A stretch of DNA of 9,230 bases from UBA4738 sp002413305 (lineage in GTDB: Bacteria; Actinomycetota; UBA4738), in the NCBI GenBank assembly GCA_036847185.1, contig DAIUAM010000082.1:1-9230 (forward strand), given 5' to 3'. The notes below the pieces were generated by a model. That model saw only the letters and a program-made list of their open reading frames with translations. It did no database searches and had not been told where the DNA came from. Made by a program: the position numbers and the translations under genes. Below, in pieces: positions 1 to 5,785 of this stretch. Each line of letters begins with the position of its first letter. Within the stretch, counting starts at the first letter, position 1.

Positions 1-13
1 AGGCCAGCCACCC

Positions 14-613
14 ATGAGAGGCGCGGAGGCGACCGACGTCGACCATCGCCTCCTTCGCCGAGGGCTCCGGCTCGAGTACCTGACGGTCGGGTGGATGACC
101 CTCGAGGCCGCCGTGGCGATCGCCTCCGGGATCGTCGCTCACTCCATCGCCCTCGTCGGGTTCGGCCTCGACTCGGTGATCGAACTCTTCGCAGGGTCCG
201 TCCTGATCTGGCAGCTTCGTAATCCCACGGAGGAGACGGAGGACCGGGCCCGCCGCCTGATCGCGGTGACCTTCTTCCTCCTCGCGGTCTACGTGCTGTC
301 GGAGGCCACCCGGGATCTCGTCTCCGGTTCACGACCCGATCAAGCGCCGGCCGGCATCATCCTGGCGGTAGCCGCGCTCCTGCTCATGCCGGCACTGGGG
401 ATCTCGAAACGTCGTACCGCTCTGCAGCTGCACAACGAGGCGCTCCAGGCCGACGCCGCCGAGACCCTCTTCTGCGCCTGGCTGGCTGTCGTCCTCCTGG
501 TGGGCCTGCTGTTGAACGCCGCCCTTGGCTGGTGGTGGGCGGACCCCATCGCCGGCGTGGTCATCGGCCTCTTCGCCGTCCGGGAGGGATGGGAGACCTG
601 GCGCGGCGAGTAG
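14..613 (+). CDS. CDF-like cation transporter, transmembrane core only
   Basis: Predicted integral membrane protein of 199 residues resembling the transmembrane domain of cation diffusion facilitators, which export Zn2+, Co2+ or Fe2+ by proton exchange. Hydrophobic segments lie at about 24-42, 45-67, 82-98, 113-130, 152-171 and 176-189. The metal-site segments look intact: HSIALVGFGLDSVIE (D53, E57) in the second helix and ADAAET (D147, E150) in the fifth, followed by the family-typical WADPIAG (D177). It ends right after the last helix, so the cytoplasmic C-terminal domain of full-length CDF proteins is absent; TM-only members of this type are common. The ATG at 14 is the first in-window start, but the frame is open to the left edge and no Shine-Dalgarno is visible, so the start could lie further upstream. 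Its link to the downstream redox operon is unclear because a strong hairpin follows. Confidence 0.8.
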   Translation: MRGAEATDVDHRLLRRGLRLEYLTVGWMTLEAAVAIASGIVAHSIALVGFGLDSVIELFAGSVLIWQLRNPTEETEDRARRLIAVTFFLLAVYVLSEATRDLVSGSRPDQAPAGIILAVAALLLMPALGISKRRTALQLHNEALQADAAETLFCAWLAVVLLVGLLLNAALGWWWADPIAGVVIGLFAVREGWETWRGE

Positions 614-624
614 GGCCGCGCCAG
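598..624 (+). terminator. 10-bp perfect hairpin overlapping the transporter stop codon
   Basis: CTGGCGCGGC (598-607) pairs perfectly with GCCGCGCCAG (615-624) around a 7-base loop that contains the TAG stop at 611-613. There is no T-tract afterwards, so it is not a classical intrinsic terminator. U-less hairpins are commonly found at gene ends in high-GC actinobacteria. It could terminate transcription or protect the 3' end of the mRNA. Confidence 0.55.
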
Positions 625-699
625 AGTCCCACCACCGTCTAGACCAGCATGGCCCCACGCCCGCAACAACCCTGCTCGGCCAACCCCTTCCTTCCGGGA

Positions 700-705
700 T
701 ACACT
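700..705 (+). promoter_or_regulatory. Possible -10 box for a leaderless transcript
   Basis: TACACT matches the TANNNT -10 pattern and ends 5 bases before the GTG at 711, so transcription would begin at or next to the start codon. Leaderless genes are frequent in Actinomycetota. No good -35 element is visible around 677-682, so this remains weak. Confidence 0.25.
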
Positions 706-710
706 CGGGC

Positions 711-983
711 GTGGTGACGACGAGGACACTTCTGATCGTCCTGCTGGTGCTGCTGATCCTCTTTCTGGCGATCCCGCTGGGCATGGGGATGGCCATGGGG
801 ATGTGTCCCAACTCCCACACCTCCACGTGCCCCTCCGCCGTTGGCGCCTGTGCCGCCATCGTCGGGCTGATGGTGCTGGTGATGATCGGCCTCCTCGGGA
901 TCATCCGGCGGGACGCATCGGCGGCGCCTCTGCTGCTGCTCGTCTCGTCGCTCGAGCGACCTCCCCAGCGCTCCTCGTTCTAG
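711..983 (+). CDS. Small two-TM membrane protein, unknown function
   Basis: I do not recognise this 90-residue protein. It has two clear hydrophobic segments, about 7-26 (Leu/Ile/Val rich) and 47-65, joined by a Met- and Cys-containing loop: MGMAMGMCPNSHTSTCPSAVGAC, with C32, H36, C40 and C47. The Met/Cys/His-rich loop would suit metal binding, but this is only suggestive. The C-terminus is a short hydrophobic stretch ending in a basic tail. I start it at the GTG at 711 (a second GTG follows at 714); the frame is open further upstream, but that part reads like antisense of the neighbouring gene. There is no convincing Shine-Dalgarno. A TACACT -10-like box at 700-705 lies 5 bases before the GTG, which would fit a leaderless transcript. 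Coding status is moderately supported by the membrane-protein composition. Confidence 0.5.
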   Translation: MVTTRTLLIVLLVLLILFLAIPLGMGMAMGMCPNSHTSTCPSAVGACAAIVGLMVLVMIGLLGIIRRDASAAPLLLLVSSLERPPQRSSF

Positions 984-994
984 GACTCCGTCCG

Positions 995-1013
995 GGGCTC
1001 CGCTGCGGAGCCC
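995..1013 (+). terminator. 8-bp perfect GC hairpin between two small genes
   Basis: GGGCTCCG (995-1002) pairs perfectly with CGGAGCCC (1006-1013) around a 3-base loop. It begins 11 bases after the TAG at 981-983 and ends 24 bases before the next ATG. There is no T-tract. It may be a U-less terminator that separates the first small gene from the long operon, or a processing or attenuation element in its leader. Confidence 0.5.
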
Positions 1014-1037
1014 AAACCGAACGAGGAGAACGTCGCC

Positions 1038-1235
1038 ATGAGAATGTTCCTGACCTACCTCCCGGCGCTGGGTTGCGCCGGGGCCATGGTGCTGTGCATG
1101 CGAATGATGCGCGGCCACGGCGGAGGCGAGAAGGCCCCCGAGCCTAATCGCCTGGCTGAGCTCGAGGAGGAGAACGCCCGCCTCCGGGCCAAGATCGCGC
1201 TTTCGTCGCGTGGCGAGCCGGCCCGCGAGGAGTGA
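1038..1235 (+). CDS. Small membrane-anchored coiled-coil protein, unknown function
   Basis: A 65-residue protein not recognised as a named family. One hydrophobic segment at about residues 3-22 (FLTYLPALGCAGAMVLCM, with C13 and C20) is followed by a Gly/His linker (RGHGGG) and then a charged heptad-like helix at 38-55 (LAELEEENARLRAKIAL) that should form a short coiled coil. Proteins of this layout (membrane anchor, Met/His-rich stretch, short coil) occur beside metal-resistance genes in Actinomycetota, but the function is unknown. The ATG at 1038 has a Shine-Dalgarno-like GAGGAG about 9 bases upstream. The stop is 6 bases before the start of the DUF3105 gene, so this looks like the first gene of the long operon. 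Confidence 0.65.
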   Translation: MRMFLTYLPALGCAGAMVLCMRMMRGHGGGEKAPEPNRLAELEEENARLRAKIALSSRGEPAREE

Positions 1236-1241
1236 GCGCCG

Positions 1242-2072
1242 GTGAGCGCCAAGAAGACCAAGCGCCGGACCCGCACGCCCTCTCGGCCCCCGCAGCACGG
1301 ATCGCGAACGCCGGCTACCGAACCCGATGCGGTCACAGAGGAGGCTCGACGATCCCGGCGGGAGGAGGCTCGGCGGTACCGGGAGTCGATCCGTCGCAAG
1401 GCCACCCGCCGCCGCTACCTCCGGAACGCCACCTATGGGCTCCTAGCCGTGGTGGTCGTCGGGGCCATCGTGTACGGAACGACCCGGACCAAGCACGGCG
1501 CGGCGCTCGGCGCCCAGGAGCGAACGCTGCTCGACCAGGCTCCTTCCCAGGCTGAAGCGGCGGGGTGCGGTCCGGTCCAGACCACCTCCGCGTATTCCGG
1601 GGCTCCGGACCAGGCGCACATCGGAGCGCAGGTCGCTTCGTCTCCTGCGCTGTCGAGCTACCCGTCGACCCCTCCGGCGTCGGGGCCGCACGACTCCTCC
1701 CCGCTCGGCGCCGATGTCTATCCCTCACCCCCGTCGATCTACTCGGCCATCCACTCGCTGGAGCACGGAGCGGCCATCATCTGGTACGCCCCCACCGCCT
1801 CCGGCGCGGAGCTGGGCAGGATCAAGAGCTTCTTCGGGGATCCGTCCAACCGGGACCATGTGATCGTCGCCCCGTACAGCTATCCGGACCAGGGAGCGGC
1901 GGGAAGGCTTCCGGCGGGCAAGGAGATGGTCCTGGTCGCCTGGCACCACATCGAGTCGTGCGCCCGGCCGAGCCTGGCCGCGGCGTTCGACTTCGTCGCT
2001 CACTACCGGTTCCCCGCGCCGGCCGGTGAGTCCTACAAGGGCGACGCGCCCGAGCAAGGAGCTCCGATCTGA
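1242..2072 (+). CDS. DUF3105 family membrane-anchored protein
   Basis: A 276-residue protein with a very basic cytoplasmic N-terminus (1-60, rich in Arg/Lys), one transmembrane segment at about 64-80 and an extracytoplasmic C-terminal DUF3105 domain (about 109-260). Family hallmarks are visible: YPSTPPASGPH (140-150), YPSPP near 160-164, the highly conserved HSLEHG (171-176) followed by IIWY, and a late AWHHIESC (233-240). C109 and C240 could form a disulfide, and the conserved histidines (H150, H171, H175, H235) suggest metal binding, though the family's function is not established. The GTG at 1242 has GAGGAG (1227-1232) nine bases upstream. Its stop overlaps the next ATG by one base, so it is translationally coupled to the TlpA-like gene. 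Such proteins recur near copper and envelope redox genes. Confidence 0.85.
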   Translation: MSAKKTKRRTRTPSRPPQHGSRTPATEPDAVTEEARRSRREEARRYRESIRRKATRRRYLRNATYGLLAVVVVGAIVYGTTRTKHGAALGAQERTLLDQAPSQAEAAGCGPVQTTSAYSGAPDQAHIGAQVASSPALSSYPSTPPASGPHDSSPLGADVYPSPPSIYSAIHSLEHGAAIIWYAPTASGAELGRIKSFFGDPSNRDHVIVAPYSYPDQGAAGRLPAGKEMVLVAWHHIESCARPSLAAAFDFVAHYRFPAPAGESYKGDAPEQGAPI

Positions 2073-2989
2073 TGGACCGCTCCGAGCACCCGGAGCCGTC
2101 GGCAGAGGGTCCGGCGAGCGACCTCAGGGGGATGCATCCCTCGGCGGTGACGCTCTCCGGCGGCCCTCACCGCCGTCGGAGCCGGTGGATCACTGTGAGC
2201 ACCGTGATCGTCGGCGTGGGTCTCCTCGCCGCGCTGTTCGACTTCGGGTTGGGACGCGATCCGAGCATCATCCGTTCTCCGCTCCTCGGCCGGCGGGCGC
2301 CGGACTTCACCCTGCGGACGCTGGACGGGTCTCGAACGGTCCGATTGGCCGATCTGCGGGGTCAGGTCGTGATCGTCAACTTCTGGGCATCCTGGTGTGC
2401 GGCCTGCCGCGAAGAGCACCCCGCGCTCCAGGACGCCTGGGAGCGGTACCGGGACCAGGGCGTGGTCCTGGTGGGGATCGACTTCCAGGACCAGAGGCAA
2501 CCCGCCCTCGACTTCATGCGCGAGATGGGCGGCGACTGGCCGGTGGTGGAGGATCCGGGTGGACGCACCGCGCTGGACTACGGCGTGGCCGGGGTGCCGG
2601 AGACGTTCTTCATCGGCCGGGACGGCGTCATCCGATTCAAGCAGATCGGGCCGTCATCGTACGAGCTGCTGACCGACCAGATCCAGCGGTTGCTGGACCG
2701 ACGGGGATGGGGGCAAGCATGGGAGACGACGGGCGGCTGGGAGCGTCGAAGGAGGCGATGCCGGGTGCTGGGGTGTGAGATGGGCTCGATGTTCGGGATG
2801 GGCTGGTGGATGTGGTTCCCGGGCCTACTGATCCTCGGGGCGCTGATCGTCTTCGGCACGTGGGCCGTGGGCCGGTCCGGGCCCCGCTCTGAGGGACCGG
2901 TGCGGATCCTTGAGAAGCGCTATGCGCGCGGGGAGATCGACGCCGAGGAGTTCGAGCGGCGTCGGGCCACGCTGGAGGGGTCCCGATGA
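2072..2989 (+). CDS. TlpA/ResA-like thioredoxin with C-terminal TM-SHOCT extension
   Basis: This 305-residue frame starts with a cytoplasmic stretch, a membrane anchor (about 40-57), and a TlpA/ResA-type redoxin domain (about 71-210). The active site is WASWCAAC (C109, C112), with APDFTL upstream and the cis-proline in GVAGVPETFF (P176). These proteins reduce disulfides in secreted or cytochrome-maturation partners, drawing electrons from CcdA/DsbD. After RLLDRRG (206-212), where the paralogue at 5151 simply ends, the frame continues through an Arg-rich linker into a second membrane segment (about 242-266) and a SHOCT motif (ILEKRYARGEIDAEEFERRR, 279-298). Whether this is one protein is doubtful: a strong internal Shine-Dalgarno precedes a GTG at 2765. 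It overlaps the DUF3105 gene by 1 base and the next gene by 4. Confidence 0.85.
   Translation: MDRSEHPEPSAEGPASDLRGMHPSAVTLSGGPHRRRSRWITVSTVIVGVGLLAALFDFGLGRDPSIIRSPLLGRRAPDFTLRTLDGSRTVRLADLRGQVVIVNFWASWCAACREEHPALQDAWERYRDQGVVLVGIDFQDQRQPALDFMREMGGDWPVVEDPGGRTALDYGVAGVPETFFIGRDGVIRFKQIGPSSYELLTDQIQRLLDRRGWGQAWETTGGWERRRRRCRVLGCEMGSMFGMGWWMWFPGLLILGALIVFGTWAVGRSGPRSEGPVRILEKRYARGEIDAEEFERRRATLEGSR
2749..2755 (+). promoter_or_regulatory. Strong internal Shine-Dalgarno before the SHOCT segment
   Basis: AAGGAGG lies inside the TlpA-SHOCT frame, 9 bases before an in-frame GTG (2765) and 24 bases before an in-frame ATG (2780). This is a near-perfect ribosome binding site at the place where a separate SHOCT gene would begin. 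Confidence 0.55.
2765..2989 (+). CDS. SHOCT-domain small membrane protein (internal start of the TlpA-SHOCT frame)
   Basis: This is an alternative or additional product of the same frame as the preceding entry: 74 residues from GTG 2765, or 69 from ATG 2780. It would have a short N-terminus, one membrane segment containing GMGWWMWFPGLLILGALIVF, a linker, and a C-terminal SHOCT motif with the family's ARGEIDAEEFERRR pattern. Stand-alone TM+SHOCT proteins of about 70-90 residues are very common in Actinomycetota, often near metal and redox genes; their role is not firmly known, with oligomerisation or membrane regulation suggested. The AAGGAGG site supports independent translation. A single change of W213 (TGG at 2708-2710) to TGA would give two ordinary genes, so the fusion may be recent or a sequence error. 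Confidence 0.5.
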   Translation: MLGCEMGSMFGMGWWMWFPGLLILGALIVFGTWAVGRSGPRSEGPVRILEKRYARGEIDAEEFERRRATLEGSR

Positions 2990-3576
2990 GGATCCGGGGG
3001 TCGTTGCTCCTCACCGCGCTGGCTCTCCTGGGCCTGGTAGCGGCCGCGTGCGGGGGCGGAGCAACAGCGGAATTGCCAGCGGCAGCCGGCGAGGGCCCAA
3101 GGGTCGGCGACCCCGCTCCGGCGTTCAGCCTACCTTCGGCTCAGGGCCGGACCGTCTCGCTGGCGGAGGCCCGCGGCCGCAAGCCGGTGCTCCTGTACTT
3201 CAGCATGGGTTCGACTTGAGCTGGCTGCATGCAGCAGGTAGTTGACCTGCAGAACAGCAAGGACTTCCAGGCCCTCGGGGTGGAGCTGCTCAGCATCTCT
3301 CCGGACTCGGTCCAGGCGTGGGCCAAGGAGGGCTCGGCCAAGGGCGTCCACACACCCCTTCTCTCGGACCCGGGCAACCGGGTGGCCAGCGCCTACGGGG
3401 TGATGCGGTGGGGGATGGGCGACGGAACCATGCCCGGGCACACCTTCGTGCTCGTGGACAGCACCGGCCGCATCAGCTGGATCCGCGACTACGGAGCGCC
3501 CGAGCACGGCGGACTGATGTACGTGGCTCCGAAGGACCTGGTGCCCCTGATCGCCGCGCGCGTGGAGGGTCCCTGA
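2986..3576 (+). CDS. Redoxin (AhpC/TSA-like) lipoprotein, probable selenoprotein (TGA = Sec78)
   Basis: Read through the TGA at 3217-3219, this is one continuous 196-residue redoxin. The N-terminus is a lipoprotein signal (hydrophobic 6-21, LVAAAC with C22 as lipidation site). The redoxin domain starts with VGDPAPAFSLPS, then a beta strand (PVLLYFSMG) leads straight into S-T-U-A-G-C: Sec78 and C81 form a UxxC motif where thioredoxins and redoxins have CxxC. After it come MQQVVDLQ, SISPDSVQAW, LLSDPGNRVASAYGV and the PGHTF element (P150), all expected in peroxiredoxin-like proteins. Both parts lie in the same frame. The only internal ATG (3229) has no ribosome site and would lack the first strand and the active site. 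A SECIS-like hairpin follows the TGA. The gene overlaps both neighbours (4 bases and 1 base). Likely role: reduction of peroxides or disulfides at the outer membrane face, perhaps fed by CcdA. Confidence 0.82.
3217..3250 (+). promoter_or_regulatory. UGA codon plus bacterial SECIS-like hairpin
   Basis: The TGA is at 3217-3219. GCAGGT (3234-3239) pairs perfectly with ACCTGC (3245-3250) around the pentaloop AGTTG (3240-3244). Twenty bases separate the UGA from the apical loop, and the second loop base is G. This agrees with the known bacterial SECIS rules: a stem-loop just downstream of UGA, a small apical loop with G in its first two positions, and roughly 16-37 nt of spacing. SelB bound to this loop would deliver Sec-tRNA. 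A competing palindrome (CTGCATGCAG, 3225-3234) overlaps the 5' arm. No selABCD genes are in the window. Confidence 0.7.
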
Positions 3577-4118
3577 TGCCCCGCGCCCTCGATGAGCGCC
3601 GGCACTCCACGCTCCGGGCGGCGTGTGTGGCCGGTGCCGTCGTGCTCGCCCTGGTCTCGGCAGGGTGCTCGCCCCCGGCATCCCAGCCGTCGGCGCCCGA
3701 GGGGTCGCTCCTGCCCTCCAGCCCCACCGCGCTCCCTCAGTTCGACCCGGCTCGCTTTCACGAGCTCCTGGCCCAGCTCCGGGGGAAGCCGGTCTTGGTC
3801 AACGTCTGGGCGTCCTGGTGCGGTCCGTGCATCGTAGAAGCCCCGGGCCTGGCCCGTGCGGCCCGCGACTACCGGGGACGGGTGCAGTTCTTGGGCGTGG
3901 ACGTGCTGGACCAGCGCGGGGCCGCCCAGGCCTTCATCCGGAAGTACGGGTGGACCTATCCCAGCGTGTTCGATCCCACCGGGGCCATCCGAAACGACCT
4001 GGGGTTCATCGGCCAGCCAGTGACCGTCGTGTTGGACTCGGCCGGCAGGCGGGTCTTCACGTGGAGCGGCGCCCTCGCCGAATCGCGGCTGCAGAAGGAG
4101 TTGAGCGCGGTTGCCTGA
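3576..4118 (+). CDS. TlpA-like thioredoxin lipoprotein
   Basis: A 180-residue thiol-disulfide oxidoreductase predicted to be anchored outside the membrane. The signal peptide (about 14-30) ends in the lipobox LVSAGC with C31. After a Ser/Pro-rich linker (32-55) comes a compact thioredoxin domain: KPVLVNVWASWCGPC with C82 and C85 (the classical CGPC site), FLGVDVLDQRGAAQAFIRKYG, YPSVFDPTGAI, and GFIGQPVTVVLD with cis-proline P148. The family reduces or isomerises disulfides in exported proteins, including cytochrome c and copper-site maturation. The ATG at 3576 shares one base with the stop of the upstream selenoprotein gene. The same frame is open further upstream (from 3318), but there it only overlaps the redoxin gene and reads as a shadow. 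The next gene begins 8 bases before its stop. Confidence 0.9.
   Translation: MPRALDERRHSTLRAACVAGAVVLALVSAGCSPPASQPSAPEGSLLPSSPTALPQFDPARFHELLAQLRGKPVLVNVWASWCGPCIVEAPGLARAARDYRGRVQFLGVDVLDQRGAAQAFIRKYGWTYPSVFDPTGAIRNDLGFIGQPVTVVLDSAGRRVFTWSGALAESRLQKELSAVA
4094..4100 (+). promoter_or_regulatory. Shine-Dalgarno supporting a TTG start at 4111
   Basis: GAAGGAG sits within the last codons of the upstream TlpA-like gene, 10 bases before TTG 4111. It favours this rare start codon over the in-frame GTG at 4213, which only has a weak GGGA upstream. Confidence 0.5.
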
Positions 4119-5154
4119 GCCATCCATCCAGGAAGGGGGCTCGTTCATCGCCCCTGCGGCCATCACCTCCGCCCTGCGTGCGTTCGCCGCAGGCGATCTT
4201 CCGGGATTCCCGGTGACCCGCCGGCAACTGCTGGGCGGCCTGGGACTGACCCTGCTCGGGGTGGCGTGCACCCGTGCCGGCACGCGAACCGGCTCGAGCG
4301 CTCCTTCGGGCTCGATCGACTCGCTCGTCGCCGGGGCGTCGCAAGTATCGGTCCTGGGGACGGGAGCCGACGCCCCGCCCTTGGGCCCGGGAAGGAACCG
4401 CCTCGGGGTGATCCTGGTGACGCCGCAGAACAGCGTCATCGAAGGCGGCACCGCCCGGGTGTGGGTGGCCAAGGACACGAAGAGCCGGGCGATGGGTCCA
4501 TACGAGGCGCCCTGGTACGAGCTCACCGCGTACGAGAAGACGCGCGACCGATCCCCTCGGACCCCTCTGCCCGGACTGTTCGCCACCGAGATCGACCTGC
4601 CGGCCGCGGGGATCTGGAACGTCGGAGTGACGGTCTCGGCAGGGCCCCGCCGCTTCGCGGGAGCCGGGGTTCTCCAGGTGACCAGCGGCGCGACCCCAGC
4701 CCAGCTCGGCTCCAACGCGATCCAGGTCCCGACGCCGGTGGCCACGTCGGTGGCCAAGATCAAGGAGATCTGCACCAGGACGCCGGTCTGTGACATGCAC
4801 TACGTCTCGCTGGAGGACGCCCTGTCGAGCGGAAAGCCCACCGTCATCTCCTTCGCCACTCCCCTGTTGTGCAGCACGAGGACATGCGGCCCGGTGGTGG
4901 ACGAGCAGCTGCTCGTGTTCGAGGGGTTGGGGAAGGATCGGGCGAACTTCATTCACGTGGAGGAGTTCCTGCCCGGCAAGGATCTTCAACCGCCCCCGGC
5001 CACCGCGGAGAACCTGTCCCCGGCGTTCAAGGCGTGGGGCTTCGACACGGATCCGTGGCTGGTGATCGCCGACAAGGGCGGAGTGATCCGGTTCCGGGCC
5101 CTCGGGGTCATCTCCGCCGCCGAGATCCAGCTCGCCCTCCAGCCGTTGCTATGA
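4111..5154 (+). CDS. Tat-exported lipoprotein with C-terminal thioredoxin-like domain
   Basis: A 347-residue protein with a twin-arginine signal at 36-53: VTRRQLLGGLGLTLLGVAC, whose C53 follows a lipobox, so it is probably a Tat lipoprotein exported already folded. Residues about 85-195 form a beta-rich domain (LGVILVTPQNSVIEGGTARVWVA, later IWNVGVTVS). The C-terminal part is thioredoxin-like: CTRTPVCDMHYVSLEDAL (C221, C227), then PTVISFATPLLCSTRTCGPVVD with C254 and C259 in a CxxxxC rather than CxxC site, and DPWLVIADKGGVIRFR with a likely cis-proline P315. Similar exported proteins with a FATP...CGPVVD signature are known in Actinomycetota and Chloroflexota; their substrate is unknown. The TTG start is chosen for its Shine-Dalgarno; starting at GTG 4213 would leave a standard short Tat signal. 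It overlaps both neighbours. Confidence 0.8.
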   Translation: MPEPSIQEGGSFIAPAAITSALRAFAAGDLPGFPVTRRQLLGGLGLTLLGVACTRAGTRTGSSAPSGSIDSLVAGASQVSVLGTGADAPPLGPGRNRLGVILVTPQNSVIEGGTARVWVAKDTKSRAMGPYEAPWYELTAYEKTRDRSPRTPLPGLFATEIDLPAAGIWNVGVTVSAGPRRFAGAGVLQVTSGATPAQLGSNAIQVPTPVATSVAKIKEICTRTPVCDMHYVSLEDALSSGKPTVISFATPLLCSTRTCGPVVDEQLLVFEGLGKDRANFIHVEEFLPGKDLQPPPATAENLSPAFKAWGFDTDPWLVIADKGGVIRFRALGVISAAEIQLALQPLL

Positions 5155-5774
5155 GCGAGGCAGACGCCGACGAGCCGGCCGACCCGCAGCGACGCGCGTC
5201 CCTGCGGCGCTGGCTTCTCGTCGCGGCGGTGGCGACGCCGATCGTGCTCCTGGCCGTTGTGGCGTTCGCCCTCCCGCGGCTCGGCGCTCCGCACCCGTCT
5301 CGGGATTCCGCCATCGGGGCCGCCGACTTCGCGGCCACACCCGTCCCGGAGGACCGGCCCGCCCCGGCGTTCGACCTCCCGGCGCTCGCCGGTCCCGGCT
5401 CGATCTCCCTTCGCTCCCCCGCCGGGAGCATCACCGTGGTGAACATCTGGGCATCCTGGTGCCCGCCGTGTCGCCAGGAGGCGCCCCAGCTGGAGCAGGT
5501 GTGGACGCGGTACGAGGGCCGCGGCGTGCGGTTCATCGGAGTGGACCACCAGGACACCAGGGAGGGCGGTCTGTCGTTCGTGCGGGAGTTCGGCATCACC
5601 TATCCCGTCGCCTTCGATCCGGGCGGAACCGTGGCGGCCCGGTACGGCGCGGTGGGGGTCCCCACCACCTTCGTCATCGCACCCGACGGGCGTATCGCCT
5701 ACCGCTTCCTGGGCAAGACTACGGCGGCTATGCTGGCGACGACCCTGGACCGGCTCCTCGGTCGGTCTGGGTGA
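5151..5774 (+). CDS. TlpA/ResA-like membrane-anchored thioredoxin
   Basis: A 207-residue thiol-disulfide oxidoreductase with a charged cytoplasmic N-terminus, a single membrane anchor (about 21-41), a linker, and a redoxin domain (about 67-205). Key elements are RPAPAFDLPAL, WASWCPPC with C104 and C107, FIGVDHQD, ITYPVAFDPGGTVAARYGAVGVP with cis-proline P171, and TTFVIAPDGRIAYRFLG. It is a close paralogue of the first TlpA-like gene in the window (shared ASWC..CR.E.P.L, VG.D.QD, FDPGG or EDPGG, and the ending RLL.R.G), probably from duplication inside the operon. The CPPC site differs from CAAC and CGPC in its siblings, so the redox potentials may differ. Its ATG overlaps the previous stop by 4 bases (ATGA). 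The copper gene follows at once, with a possible GTG start at 5771 overlapping this gene's stop. Confidence 0.92.
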   Translation: MSEADADEPADPQRRASLRRWLLVAAVATPIVLLAVVAFALPRLGAPHPSRDSAIGAADFAATPVPEDRPAPAFDLPALAGPGSISLRSPAGSITVVNIWASWCPPCRQEAPQLEQVWTRYEGRGVRFIGVDHQDTREGGLSFVREFGITYPVAFDPGGTVAARYGAVGVPTTFVIAPDGRIAYRFLGKTTAAMLATTLDRLLGRSG

Positions 5775-5785
5775 AGGTCTCGCCG

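Noticed and set aside
2719..2778. Tiny ORF from ATG 2719 between TlpA and SHOCT
   Set aside because: Nineteen codons, no ribosome site, Gly/Ala-rich. It is more likely a by-product of the region where the stop may have been lost.
3225..3234. CTGCATGCAG palindrome as an operator
   Set aside because: It lies inside coding sequence next to the UGA. A 10-base palindrome is weak evidence, and the SECIS-like stem explains the region better.
3229..3576. Separate 115-residue redoxin gene starting at the ATG at 3229
   Set aside because: It has no ribosome binding site and would lack the first strand and active site. It is in frame with the upstream half across the TGA.
3489..4796. Long minus-strand frame opposite the TlpA-like and Tat lipoprotein genes
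   Set aside because: It is a GC-bias shadow: it crosses several well-supported plus-strand genes and has Arg/Pro/Gly-rich, motif-free composition.
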